Source: Candidatus Kouleothrix ribensis (GTDB lineage: Bacteria > Chloroflexota > Chloroflexia > Chloroflexales > Roseiflexaceae). Taken from it: a stretch of 64,000 nucleotides of DNA. The notes below the pieces were generated by a model that did not search any database, had not been told where the DNA came from, and saw nothing but the letters and a program-made list of their open reading frames with translations. A program made the translations under genes and the position numbers. Of the stretch, positions 35,655-44,560 are shown in pieces. Each line of letters opens with the position of its first letter. Position 1 is the stretch's first letter. The stretch is from positions 682,001 to 746,000 of the forward strand of contig JADKGW010000002.1 in the NCBI GenBank assembly GCA_016722075.1. The letters run 5' to 3'.

Positions 35655-36030
35655 CACCGCCTCTGCGCTCGCGGCACGCGCCGGTCGGGGCCAGGCCCCC
35701 GACACCCCCGCCAGGGGCTACGCCCCTTGGAACCCCGATTTCGTGCATTCCGATGCGGGAACGCCGCCGTGCATGCCCACGCGGCATGGGCGGGCGGCCA
35801 GGCGTGGGGGCAGGTGGAATGGGCGCGGTCCCGCGATTGCCGTGGTTTCATGGAGGCAACGAGCGTAGGGGCGACCCGCGTGGTCGCCCCGCAGGCACCC
35901 CAACCGGGTATCCGCCAATCCGGCGATCTCCCCTCCGCGTGCGTCCGCGTTCGTCCGCGTCCCACGTACCTGCCTGTGCGCGTGGCGCGTGGCGCGGTCG
36001 TACCAATCCGGCGATCCCCCATCCGGAAGG
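35655..36030. repeat. Family A repeat, copy 2
   Basis: The hairpin block (CGGGGCCAGGCCCCCGAC, then GGGGCTACGCCCC and GCATGCCCACGCGGCATGGG) is followed by GTCCGCGTTC units at 35940-35965. It is nearly identical to 26300-26520 and 37700-37890. It truncates the RHS gene on one side and touches the IS3-like element on the other. Confidence 0.75.
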
Positions 36031-36134
36031 TGTCAATAGCTTTGAGACAGATCGTCAGATGCACTTCCGGTACGAACCCGTTGGTCACGGCGCTGGCGGA
36101 CACCGGCCAAGCCTGGCCGCCGACCGAGCCGGCG

Positions 36135-37214
36135 TCACGGGGCCGCTGCGGCGGCTGAGACCCGTGACGCCGGCTCGTCCGCCGGCACCGCTGCCTCTGT
36201 CGCCGCTGCCGTAACCAACGTTTGCTGCTGCGGGCGTGGCGCGTTGATCCACACTGCATCTGGCACCAGCGGTGGCACAGGTCGCCCGCCCACAAAGCGT
36301 TCCGGGTGACGGGCGTACGCCGCGTCCAACGTCTGTTGCCGTGCTGCGCTCACTGCGGCTGCCTGCCCGTGATGCACCACGAGTGGCGGCAGCAACCCCA
36401 GGGCGCTGTGCCGGTGCTCCGTGTTGTACCAGCGGATAAAGCTGCTGACCCAGGCCTGCGCTTCCGCACGCGAGCCAAAGCGCTCCGGATAGCTCGGGCC
36501 ATACTTCATGGTCTTGAATTGTGCTTCCGAATACGGATTATCATTCGACACCGATGGACGGCTGTGCGAGCGCGTCACCCCCAGGTCAAGCATCAGCTCG
36601 GCCAGCAGCTTGCTGGTCATCGGCGCTCCCCGATCCGCGTGAACGGTTAACTGCTGTGGATCAATCCCCTCGCGTGTGCAGGCGTCTGCGATCAGCACCT
36701 CGGCCAGCCTCGCATCTTCTCGCTCGGCCACTAGCCAGCCGACGATCATCCGACTGAAGATATCGAGTACGACGTACAAGTTGTACCAGACGCCTGGCTG
36801 TGAGCCGCGCAGCTTGGTGATATCCCAGCTCCAGACTTGGCGCGGGGCTGTGGCGAGCAGCTCAGGTCGGGCATAGACCATATGGCGACGGATGGCGCGC
36901 CGCTCGCGACTCGCCGCATCCGAGCGCAGCAACCGATACATCGTGCTCCAGTGGCACAGCTGGACACCTTCATCCAGTAATGTCGCATACACGGCGCGCG
37001 GTGCCCGATCAACAAAGCGCTCGCTATTGAGCTGGGCACGCACGGCCGCCTGCTCGTCCGACGACAGTGCGCGCGGATGCGGTCGACGCGGCGGGCGGGT
37101 ACGCAGCGGCGCAGGAGGCCGCTGGAGGCGGTAGTAGGAGCTGCGCGGCACGCCAAGCGCACGACAGGCCGCCTTCACACCCAGCACGGGTGCGAGTTCG
37201 TCGATACCTTCCAT
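36135..37214 (-). CDS. IS3-family transposase OrfB (integrase core)
   Basis: 359 residues from the ATG at 37214 (MEGIDELAPVLG). The helix-turn-helix-like region LGVPRSSYYR is followed by an rve integrase core. The catalytic residues are Asp in VWSWDITKL, Asp in LTVHADRGAP and Glu in NPYSEAQFKTMKY, the D,D,E triad. Production probably requires a -1 frameshift from OrfA at the A7 run near 37263-37269; the OrfB frame is open back to 37517, so an OrfAB fusion can be made. The C-terminus is Ala-rich (about 25 residues) and may be read from flanking DNA. Confidence 0.88.
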   Translation of the reverse strand: MEGIDELAPVLGVKAACRALGVPRSSYYRLQRPPAPLRTRPPRRPHPRALSSDEQAAVRAQLNSERFVDRAPRAVYATLLDEGVQLCHWSTMYRLLRSDAASRERRAIRRHMVYARPELLATAPRQVWSWDITKLRGSQPGVWYNLYVVLDIFSRMIVGWLVAEREDARLAEVLIADACTREGIDPQQLTVHADRGAPMTSKLLAELMLDLGVTRSHSRPSVSNDNPYSEAQFKTMKYGPSYPERFGSRAEAQAWVSSFIRWYNTEHRHSALGLLPPLVVHHGQAAAVSAARQQTLDAAYARHPERFVGGRPVPPLVPDAVWINAPRPQQQTLVTAAATEAAVPADEPASRVSAAAAAP

Positions 37215-37263
37215 CAGGATGCCTCGTCGGATGGCGGGGTCGGCAGCAGCTCCAGCAGCGTCG

Positions 37264-37590
37264 CTACTTTTTTTGGATGGCGATGATGGTCTCAGCATTG
37301 GTGAGTTGCTGCTGCAAGCGGGCATTCTCACGCGTGAGGCGGGCGACTTCGTCGGCGAGCGGGTTGCGAGGCGCTCCTTTCGGGCCAGGCGTGAGAGCGG
37401 CCAGGGTCGCATCCCCGCGCTTGAGGCGCTCACGCCACTTAGACATCTGGGACGTATAGAGGCCATAGCGGCGGAGGAGCGCGCCGCGCCGGGCATCGCC
37501 GCGCGGATAGGAATCATACTCCTCCAGGATGCGCTGTCGTTCAGCGGCAGTCACGATCAGGCGTGCCGTTGGTGTGGTTGAGGTGGTCAT
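37264..37590 (-). CDS. IS3-family OrfA (helix-turn-helix)
   Basis: 108 residues. The helix-turn-helix is LLRRYGLYTSQMSKWRERL, and a C-terminal leucine-zipper-like coiled coil (ADEVARLTRENARLQQQL) allows dimerisation. It binds the terminal repeats and regulates transposition. The ATG has GGAG seven bases upstream. The gene ends QKK-stop within an A7G slippery sequence, the usual site where ribosomes shift into orfB. Confidence 0.85.
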   Translation of the reverse strand: MTTSTTPTARLIVTAAERQRILEEYDSYPRGDARRGALLRRYGLYTSQMSKWRERLKRGDATLAALTPGPKGAPRNPLADEVARLTRENARLQQQLTNAETIIAIQKK

Positions 37591-37661
37591 TCGCTACTCC
37601 TGATGCCCTGTTTGAAACGGATCTCGGAGCCGCATCTGTCTCACGACATATTAGCACACAG

Positions 37662-37890
37662 GGATCCGCGTTCGTCCGCGTTCGTCCGCGTCCCACGTAC
37701 CTGCCATGCGCTCGCGACGCGCGCCGGTCGGGGCCAGGCCCCCGACACCCCCGCCAGGGGCGCGGCCCCTTGGAACCCCGATTTGATGCATTCCGATGCG
37801 GGAACGCCACCGTGCATGCCCACGCGGCATGGGCGGGCGGCCGGGCGCTGGCGTGGTGGGATGGGCGCGATCCCTCGATTGAGGAGTACT
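37662..37890. repeat. Family A repeat, copy 3
   Basis: GTCCGCGTTC units at 37667-37695 lead into the hairpin block (CGGGGCCAGGCCCCCGAC, CCGCCAGGGGCGCGGCCCC, GCATGCCCACGCGGCATGGG). The order of the parts is the same as in copy 1. No gene lies within it. Confidence 0.75.
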
Positions 37891-37983
37891 TCCCGTTCTT
37901 CCACATTTGTCGCCCCGATAACCTTCCGAATCACATCTCTTCCAAGACGTTCAGCACGATTCTTGCGCGCGTTTGGATCAAGT

Positions 37984-38050
37984 CGTGTGTAGCGTCCACA
38001 CAATCGTGATTGGCTTCCACACAGGCGTGCGTAGCTTCCACACAGCCGTG
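37984..38050. repeat. 21-bp tandem repeat, three units
   Basis: Units at 37984-38004, 38005-38025 and 38026-38046 share the pattern CGTGnnTnGCnTCCACACAnn, with a fourth partial CGTG. Because the unit is a multiple of three, both strands show open heptapeptide-like repeats, but no start signal or homology supports a gene. The remainder of 37891-38162 is empty as far as I can tell. Confidence 0.6.
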
Positions 38051-38162
38051 CTGCCTGCCGCCAACTGCGCACTGCTATATGCCATGATCAGCCCGCTTGA
38101 GCCGGCGTCGCTCCGTAGCGCGGCGGCTTCAGCCCCGCGCGTCGGGCGAGCCAGCCGGTCGT

Positions 38163-39341
38163 TCAGCGCCCGATCACGATTGTGTCGCGCTGATACAGCC
38201 ACACCGCCACCAGCAGCAGCGCGGCGCCGAGCACCAGCGTTACGGCGGCCGAGAGCGCGACATCGGCCGGGTGTACCGACTCGCCGCGCATGGCCTGGTT
38301 GATCAGCAGCTGCTGGCCAAAGGTGGGGATGAGCATATTCCACAGCGCCGGCCGCACCGGCGTGAATGCCAGCAGCAGGCCGGGCAGCGCCGGCACCAGC
38401 GGGATGAGCTGCAGGTAGGTGCTGGCCTCTTTCGGGCCGCGGCTGTAGGTAGCTACGATCATCTGGAGCGCGCCGCCCAGCAGCAGCATCGGCAGCGCCA
38501 GCAGAAAGATGATGGCGCCGGTGGCCAGCGAGAAGCTGAGCTGCACGCCCAGGGCCTGGCCAAGCGGCACCAGGTTGACCACTAGCGCGAACCCGAGCAG
38601 CGTCTCGATCAGCGCCACCAGCGTGACGGTCAGCGCCGCCAGCAGCTTGGCCAGCACGAAGTCGCGCCGTGGCACCGGGTTGATCAGCAGCGGCTCGAGC
38701 GAGCCGCGCTCGCGCTCGCCGGCCGTGCTGTCGACCGCCAGGCCGGCGCCGCTTGAGAAGACTGTGAAGACGATGAAGTAGGGCAGCAGGTTGAGCAGTA
38801 TAGCCGCCCGGCTCTGGGCCGTGGCCACGTCTAGCTCTTCGATCGCCAGCGCCTGCACCGCCACCGGGCCGACGCCGCGCGCCAGCAGCCGCAGCGCGCC
38901 GATCTGGCCGCTGTAAGCCCGCAGCACATCGCGCACCCGGTCGATCGTCACCCCGGCCGACTGGCGCGACTCGTCGATCACCAGCTGGACGGTGGCCGGC
39001 TCGGCCGCGCGAAATGCCTGGGGGTACGTGGGTGGGATCACCAGCACCGCCTCGGCGTCGCCGGCCCGCACCGCTGCCGGCGGGTCGGCCGGCGCGGGCA
39101 GCACCAGCACATTCTGCTGGCGCAGAAACTCGACCAGCGCCGGCGCGTGCTCGCCACCGGCCACCGGCAGCCTGAGCTGCTGCTCGGTGCGGTCGGCCGC
39201 CACCCGGCCGATCACCGAAAACAGCAAAATCAGCATCAGCGGGCCGAGCAACGGGTAGAACAGCGATGTGCCGACCGTGCGCCGATCGCGCAGGTGATCG
39301 GTCAGCTCTTTGCGAAGAATGATTCCGATTCGCTCAATCAT
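38163..39341 (-). CDS. ABC-2 type transporter permease (NatB-like)
   Basis: 392 residues. An N-terminal helix (about 22-45, SLFYPLLGPLMLILLFSVIG) is followed by a periplasmic domain of about 130 residues and then five to six helices from about 185 to the end. The motif AGERERGSLEPLLINPVPRR before the second membrane block is characteristic of ABC-2 (NatB/CcmB-like) exporters. It follows the ATPase gene at 39414-40148, with 72 bases between. Together they would form a sodium, drug or lipid exporter; the substrate is unknown. The start MIERIGIILRKEL at 39341 is preferred over the in-frame codon at 39362. Confidence 0.85.
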   Translation of the reverse strand: MIERIGIILRKELTDHLRDRRTVGTSLFYPLLGPLMLILLFSVIGRVAADRTEQQLRLPVAGGEHAPALVEFLRQQNVLVLPAPADPPAAVRAGDAEAVLVIPPTYPQAFRAAEPATVQLVIDESRQSAGVTIDRVRDVLRAYSGQIGALRLLARGVGPVAVQALAIEELDVATAQSRAAILLNLLPYFIVFTVFSSGAGLAVDSTAGERERGSLEPLLINPVPRRDFVLAKLLAALTVTLVALIETLLGFALVVNLVPLGQALGVQLSFSLATGAIIFLLALPMLLLGGALQMIVATYSRGPKEASTYLQLIPLVPALPGLLLAFTPVRPALWNMLIPTFGQQLLINQAMRGESVHPADVALSAAVTLVLGAALLLVAVWLYQRDTIVIGR

Positions 39342-39413
39342 AGTCGTTTCTCTAGCCGGCACGCGCTACGCGGTGCATCATCACGATCTGCTGGTGCTGT
39401 TTCCACGCACAAT

Positions 39414-40148
39414 TCAGAGCATCAGCCCTTCCTCGCTGCCGATCGCGGCCACAAACGCATCTTCCAGGCTCGCCTGGCCCGTAGCCCGGCGCAGCTCGTC
39501 GGGCGTGCCGGTGGCGGCCACGCGCCCACCGGCGATCACCACGATCGAGTCGCACAGCGCCGCAACCTCTTGCATAATATGGCTCGAGAACAACACGCAT
39601 GTGCCTTCATCGCGCAGCCGGCGGATGAGCGTGCGCAGCGCGCGGGTGCTCATCACATCCAGGCCGTTGGTCGGCTCATCGAGCAAGATATTGCGCGGGC
39701 GATGCACCAGCGCGCGTGCCAGCGCCACCTTGACACGCTGGCCTTGCGAGAAGCCGTCGACGCGCCGCTCGGCGATATCGCGCATATCGAGCAGCGTGAT
39801 CAGTTGATCGATCTCGTGCTCGAGCGCGGCGCCGCGCATGCCCTGCAGCCGGCCAAAGTAGCGCACATGCTCGCGCGCAGTCAGGCGTGGGTACAGGCCG
39901 CGGTTGTCGGGCAGCACGCCGATACGCCGCTGAACCTCGGCGGGCTGTGTTGCGGCATCGAAGCCATCGACCAGCGCCGCGCCCGAGTCGGGCCGCAGAA
40001 TCGTGTACAGAATCCGCAGCGTGGTGGTTTTGCCGGCGCCATTTGGCCCCAGCAGGCCGGTGATCCGGCCGTCGAGCGCGGCGAACGACACGTCTTGCAC
40101 GGCGGTGACGCGGCCGAAGGCTTTATGCAGGTGTTTGACTTCGATCAT
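39414..40148 (-). CDS. ABC transporter ATP-binding protein (NatA-like)
   Basis: A 244-residue nucleotide-binding domain. Walker A is GLLGPNGAGKTT (31-42), the signature FSQGQRVKVALARAL lies near 133, Walker B is NILLDEPTNGLD near 152, and the H-loop is LFSSHIMQEV. It energises the permease encoded directly downstream. Close matches are CcmA/NatA-type exporters. The start ATG at 40148 has an AAAGAAAG stretch upstream. Confidence 0.9.
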   Translation of the reverse strand: MIEVKHLHKAFGRVTAVQDVSFAALDGRITGLLGPNGAGKTTTLRILYTILRPDSGAALVDGFDAATQPAEVQRRIGVLPDNRGLYPRLTAREHVRYFGRLQGMRGAALEHEIDQLITLLDMRDIAERRVDGFSQGQRVKVALARALVHRPRNILLDEPTNGLDVMSTRALRTLIRRLRDEGTCVLFSSHIMQEVAALCDSIVVIAGGRVAATGTPDELRRATGQASLEDAFVAAIGSEEGLML

Positions 40149-40187
40149 TGGCTTTCTTTTTGGTGCTGGTCGCGGCTACTGCGGTGG

Positions 40188-41666
40188 CTACGGCGCGGTT
40201 CCGGCGAAGCTGGTAAAGAACGGCATGGGCCGGATATCCCTCACACAGGCACTATCAAGCCCGGCCACGCTCGCGCGCTCGACGAAGCCGGCCGCGAGCC
40301 TGGGCAGGCAGCCGCGCATCAGCACGTTGTGGCCCTGGCCGGGCGCCACCAGGTGCAGGCTGTTGCCTAGCGTCGCAGCTACCCGATCGGCATTTACCGG
40401 CGGCGTAACCGGGTCGGCCGCGCCCGAGAGCAGCAGCGTGGGCACAGCCGACTCGACCGGCTGCTTGAAGCCGGCCGGGGCCACGCCGTGCGGCCAGGCC
40501 GCGCATGCCGCGCGCAGCTGGTCGATCTCGCTGCTGCCCAGGTAGCCGGCCGCGCTGCCCGAATCGGCCGGCGCACCAAAGAACGGCACGTCTTCGGCGC
40601 ACAGCACCGCCAGGTTCACGCCGCTGCTGATGCTGCTGCCTAGCTGGGTGCTCACCAGCAGGGCCTGCGCCGCCAGCGTGCGCAGGTCGCCGCTGGCGTG
40701 CGCGGTATGAATGAGCAGCGGCAGCAGCGCGGCCGTCTCGGGCGCGTAGCTCAGCAGCCGCACGCTGGTGGCCAGCATCGCGCGCGTGAAGGTCAGATCG
40801 GTCGGCGCGCCGCTGATCGGGTGGGCCACGCTCAGCCGCACCGGCGCGCGCTCGAGCCGGGCCAGCAGCTCGCCAAACTCGGCGCGCACATCTGGGAAGG
40901 CGGCGGCACAATCGGCCTCAGCCGCGCAGCGATCGAAGATCATATCGAGCGCGCGCTGCGCGTCGGGCGCCACCGCCAGGCCCAGCGCCACATCCTGCGG
41001 CACCACCCCATCGAGGATCACCGAGCGCACCCGATCTGCATGCGCGCGCAGGTAGGTCAGCGCCACGCGCGTGCCGTACGAGATGCCATACAGGTTGATC
41101 TGCTGGTAGCCCAGCGCCGCGCGGGCCTGGTCGAGATCGTCGACTGCGCTGCTGGTCGTGTACTGGCGCGGGTCGGCATCGAGCTGGGCCGCGCAAGCTG
41201 CCAGCTGTGTGGCCAGCTGCGGCTCGGCCGGCTGGGCCAGGTCGGAATCGAAGGCCGGGCAGTGCAGCGGGTGCGAGCCGCCGGTGCCGCGCTGATCGAC
41301 CAGCACAATGTCGCGGCGCTGGTTGATCGGCCCCAGCGCGCCCGCCAGCGGCAGGTAGCTCTCGACTGCCGACTGCCCAGGGCCGCCCGCCAGCAGAAAC
41401 AGCGGGTCGGCCGCGGGGCCACGGCTGACCGCCGGCACCACGGCGATGCGCAGCTCGATCGTGCGGCCCTGCCCGGCTGCGCGATCCTCGAATACCGTCA
41501 GCACACCGCAGCGGGCCGGCCGGCGCGCGGCCAGCCCCGGCGTGCCGATCTGGCATGGCTCGAGCGCGATCGGTTCGCCCGTGCCCGGCTGAGCCGCCGC
41601 GCCGCAGGCTGCCAGCAGCGCCGCGAGCAGCAGGCTTACCAGGAATAGTGTCACTCGCGCAGTCAT
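40188..41666 (-). CDS. Lipoprotein alpha/beta-hydrolase with TAP-like C-terminal domain
   Basis: 492 residues. Residues 1-21 are a lipoprotein signal peptide with lipobox LLAAC and the lipid-modified Cys at 21. An alpha/beta-hydrolase fold follows, with oxyanion segment FLLAGGPGQS, VLVDQRGTGGS, and the nucleophile elbow GISYGTR. The C-terminal TAP-like domain contains VNADRVAATL and the catalytic His in PGQGHNVLM. This is the arrangement of secreted tripeptidyl or prolyl aminopeptidases (SCO7095-like), so extracellular peptide hydrolysis is likely. It lies 40 bases upstream of the ATPase gene on the same strand. Confidence 0.88.
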   Translation of the reverse strand: MTARVTLFLVSLLLAALLAACGAAAQPGTGEPIALEPCQIGTPGLAARRPARCGVLTVFEDRAAGQGRTIELRIAVVPAVSRGPAADPLFLLAGGPGQSAVESYLPLAGALGPINQRRDIVLVDQRGTGGSHPLHCPAFDSDLAQPAEPQLATQLAACAAQLDADPRQYTTSSAVDDLDQARAALGYQQINLYGISYGTRVALTYLRAHADRVRSVILDGVVPQDVALGLAVAPDAQRALDMIFDRCAAEADCAAAFPDVRAEFGELLARLERAPVRLSVAHPISGAPTDLTFTRAMLATSVRLLSYAPETAALLPLLIHTAHASGDLRTLAAQALLVSTQLGSSISSGVNLAVLCAEDVPFFGAPADSGSAAGYLGSSEIDQLRAACAAWPHGVAPAGFKQPVESAVPTLLLSGAADPVTPPVNADRVAATLGNSLHLVAPGQGHNVLMRGCLPRLAAGFVERASVAGLDSACVRDIRPMPFFTSFAGTAP

Positions 41667-41811
41667 CGCTTGCTCACAAATCTAGCCGGCCCCGCAGCCG
41701 CCTGGAGCTTCAGGAATGGCACCGGCTGTGCGCCAGCGTTACGGCAGCGCGCAGTCGGCAGCCGGGCAGTGCCGATCGCCACACCGATGCGGCAACACTG
41801 CGGCCCCGGCA

Positions 41812-42999
41812 CTAGGCCGGCAGCAGTTTCAGCGCCGCGTCGAGCGCCGCCTCGAGCTGCGCGCCGTCGGGCAGGCCGCCCTGTGCGAGTGTCGGCTGGC
41901 CGCCGCCGCGCCCGCCGAAGCCGGCCAGCGTAGCGCGCAGCAGCGCCCCGCAGTCGAGCGGCGCGCCTGCGGCGCATGCAAAGATCAGCTGGGTCTTCTC
42001 GGCGCGCAGGCCTAGCAGCGCCACCCCGCCGCGCGCGCTAAGCGCCTTCGCCAGCATGCGCAGCTCCTCCAGCCCGCGATCGGCGTAGGCCCGGCGCACC
42101 ACCGGCAGGCCGCCGAGCTTTACAGCCCGCGCGAGCAGCTCCTGGGCCTCCAGGCCGATCAGCTGCTCGCTCGCAGCCTCAAGCCGCTTGCGCGCGCGCT
42201 CCTCGGCCGTGCGCAGGCGCGCCACCGCCGGCTCAAGCTCCTCGGCGGCCACGCTGAGCGTGCCGGCCAGGCGGCCCAGCGCCGCATTTTTCCAGCGCAG
42301 GTCGCGCACGGCCCGGCCGCCGCACACAAACTCAAGCCGCACGGCATCGGCGCGGCGCTCCCAGCGCCGGATGTGAACCAGCCCGACCCCGCCAGTCGAA
42401 CGCGGGTGCGTCCCGCCGCAGGCCGAGTGGTCGAACTCGGGCACCGACACCACCCGCACCGGCCCTGCGACCTGCGGCGGCTTGCGCAGCGGCAGCCGCG
42501 CCAGCTCCTCGGGCGTGACGAAACGCGCCAGGATTGGCCGATCCTCCCAGATCACCTGATTCGTCAGATCCTCGGCGGCGGCGACCTGATCGGCCGCCAG
42601 CTCGGCCACCGCCAGGTCGATCGTCGCGATGGCCGCGCCCAGGTGGAACGAGACGGTCTTGAAGCCATACAGCCGCTCGAAGGCGGCCGAGAGCAGATGC
42701 TGGCCGTGGTGCTGCTGCATATGATCGAAGCGCCGCGCCCAGTCGAGCTGGCCTTGCAGGCGCTCGGCCACGAGCGGCGCGGCCAGCGCGTGCCACACCA
42801 GCTCGCCGTCCGCCTGCACGTCGAGCACCGCCACGCCGCCAAGCTGGCCGGTATCGGCCGGCTGCCCGCCGCCCTCGGGGTAGAACGCACTCTGATCGAG
42901 CGCCACCGCCGGCCGGCCACCAAGCTGGCCGCGTGCGATTACCTGCGCGCTAAACTGCGCCATGTAGGCATCGGCAAAGTATAATCGTTCGGTATGCAT
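41812..42999 (-). CDS. AlaX-type alanyl-tRNA editing hydrolase with DHHA1 domain
   Basis: 395 residues. YPEGGGQPADTG is the hallmark of the AlaRS editing domain. The zinc-binding motifs are HHGQH (HxxxH) and CGGTH (CxxxH). A coiled coil (about 240-285) leads to a DHHA1 domain ending in the Gly-rich GFGGRGGGQPTLAQGG. The protein therefore looks like a free-standing long AlaX that deacylates Ser- or Gly-tRNA(Ala). It lacks the aminoacylation domain. It is transcribed divergently from the ABC gene at 43245. Confidence 0.9.
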   Translation of the reverse strand: MHTERLYFADAYMAQFSAQVIARGQLGGRPAVALDQSAFYPEGGGQPADTGQLGGVAVLDVQADGELVWHALAAPLVAERLQGQLDWARRFDHMQQHHGQHLLSAAFERLYGFKTVSFHLGAAIATIDLAVAELAADQVAAAEDLTNQVIWEDRPILARFVTPEELARLPLRKPPQVAGPVRVVSVPEFDHSACGGTHPRSTGGVGLVHIRRWERRADAVRLEFVCGGRAVRDLRWKNAALGRLAGTLSVAAEELEPAVARLRTAEERARKRLEAASEQLIGLEAQELLARAVKLGGLPVVRRAYADRGLEELRMLAKALSARGGVALLGLRAEKTQLIFACAAGAPLDCGALLRATLAGFGGRGGGQPTLAQGGLPDGAQLEAALDAALKLLPA

Positions 43000-43244
43000 C
43001 GATTCTTCCCTGCAGGCGCGATCGGGCCGAGGCCGGCTGCTCTGATCGATAGAGCATCTGCGGTCGCCCGCATAGCGGATTGTACACCAACTCGGCAGCC
43101 CTGCGATCCGGGCGATCGGCGCGCGCGATCGTGTGGATGTGCCGCCATTCGGCGCGCAGAGCAGGCCCAGGGCGCACAGGCCCGCCCACGGCTCGGCCGA
43201 AAGTCGTAGCAGCGCGAGTCAATTTACATGGTACAGTAGCCCGT

Positions 43245-44207
43245 ATGACAACCGCAGTTGAGATCGATAACCTGTCGAAAACCTTCGAGCTGCGCACGGG
43301 CTGGGGCCGCCGGCGCGTGCGCAAGCAGGTCGTCGCGGTCGACGGCATCAGCCTGAGCATTCCGGCCGGCCAGGCGGTGGCCTTCATCGGGCCAAACGGC
43401 GCCGGCAAATCGACCACGATCAAGATGCTGACCGGCATCCTGCACCCCAGCGGCGGCGCGGCGCAGGTGCTGGGGCTGACGCCCTGGAAAGAGCGGCGCC
43501 GGCTGGTGCGCATGATCGGCGCGGTGTTCGGCCAGCGCTCGCAGCTGTGGTATCACCTGCCGCCGCGCGACACCTTCGACCTGCTGGCGCGGATCTATAG
43601 CCTCGACCAGGCTACCTACACACGCCGGCGCGACCTGCTGATCGAGCGGTTTGGGCTGGCGCCGTTCCTGCAGACGCCGGTGCGCAAGCTCTCGCTGGGC
43701 CAGCGCATGCGCGCCGAAGTGGCCGCCAGCCTGTTGCATGCGCCGCAGGTGCTCTTCCTCGACGAGCCGACGATCGGACTCGACGTGGTTGCGCGCCAGG
43801 AGCTGCGCGACCTGATCCGCGAGTGGAATCGCGACGAGGGCCTGACGGTATTCCTGACCAGCCACGACGCCGGCGACATCGAGCATGTGGCGCGGCGCGT
43901 GATCGTGATCAACCATGGGCGCGTCGTGCTCGACGACAAAGTCTCGGCCTTGCGGCGCCAATACCTGGGCGCGAAGATCCTGAGCGTGAAGTTCCACGCG
44001 CCGCCTACGCCGCTGGTGCTGCCGGGCGTCGAGACGCTGAAAGCGAGCGAGTACGCGCTCAAGCTGGCGGTCGACACGCGCGCCACCACGATCGAGCAGG
44101 TGATGACCGCAGTGCTGCGCGCCGGCGCGGTGGCCGATATCGCGATCGAGGACCCGCCGCTCGAAGAGGTGATCGCGCATATCTATGGGAGGGGGCAGGG
44201 GGAGTGA
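43245..44207 (+). CDS. ABC transporter ATP-binding protein (ABC-2 exporter)
   Basis: 320 residues. Walker A is FIGPNGAGKST (48-58), the signature LSLGQRMRAEVAASL is near 150, Walker B is VLFLDEPTIGLDV and the H-loop LTSHDAGDIEH. A C-terminal extension of about 80 residues is typical of ATPases that pair with DUF990/CbrB-type permeases. Two such permeases follow, after a minisatellite. The chosen ATG gives the family-like MTTAVEIDNLSKTFEL; no strong ribosome binding site is present. Confidence 0.9.
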   Translation: MTTAVEIDNLSKTFELRTGWGRRRVRKQVVAVDGISLSIPAGQAVAFIGPNGAGKSTTIKMLTGILHPSGGAAQVLGLTPWKERRRLVRMIGAVFGQRSQLWYHLPPRDTFDLLARIYSLDQATYTRRRDLLIERFGLAPFLQTPVRKLSLGQRMRAEVAASLLHAPQVLFLDEPTIGLDVVARQELRDLIREWNRDEGLTVFLTSHDAGDIEHVARRVIVINHGRVVLDDKVSALRRQYLGAKILSVKFHAPPTPLVLPGVETLKASEYALKLAVDTRATTIEQVMTAVLRAGAVADIAIEDPPLEEVIAHIYGRGQGE

Positions 44208-44228
44208 GATACCAAACAAGCTGCTAGG

Positions 44229-44530
44229 GTGACCCGATGGCAAGATGACCAGATGACCAGATGACCAGATGACCAGATGACCAGATGACACAATGGAAAG
44301 ATGACCAGATGACCCGATGACACAATGACAAGATGACCGTCACCTTGTCACCATGTCACCTTGTCACCATGTCACCTTGTCACCTTGTCACCTTGTCACC
44401 TTGTCACCTTGTCACCTTGTCACCTTGTCATCTTGTCATCTTGTCACCTTGTCACCTTGTCATCTTGTCACCTTGTCACCTTGTCATCTTGTCACCTTGT
44501 CATCTTGTCACCTTGTCATCTTGTCACCCT
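44229..44530. repeat. 9-bp minisatellite forming a long inverted repeat
   Basis: The left part (44229-44336) is a run of GATGACCAG/GATGACAAG-like units. The right part (44337-44527) is about twenty units of CTTGTCACC/CTTGTCATC, the reverse complement of the left units. Both outer ends carry AGGGTGAC or its complement. The array lies exactly between an ABC ATPase gene and its permease genes. Open frames across it give only Leu-Ser-Pro-Cys-His-Leu-Val repeats and are not taken as protein. Confidence 0.9.
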
Positions 44531-44560
44531 AACCTCCGACGCCCTAGCTCTATCCCTCTA

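Larger units (their letters stand above)
36043..37643 (-). mobile_element. IS3-family insertion sequence
   Basis: About 1.6 kb with matching ends TGAGACAGAT at 36043-36052 and its complement at 37634-37643. It contains the orfA/orfB pair. A target duplication is not evident, so the outer limits are approximate. Family A repeats lie on both sides, so the element may have inserted into such a repeat. Confidence 0.75.

Noticed and set aside
44229..44530. CRISPR array
   Set aside because: The units are contiguous with no unique spacers, and no cas genes are present. The 7-, 10- and 21-bp arrays fail for the same reason.
44333..44560. Open frame giving Leu-Ser-Pro-Cys-His-Leu-Val repeats before the ABC permease
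   Set aside because: It is the translation of a 9-bp minisatellite and has no start signal. The permease starts after it.
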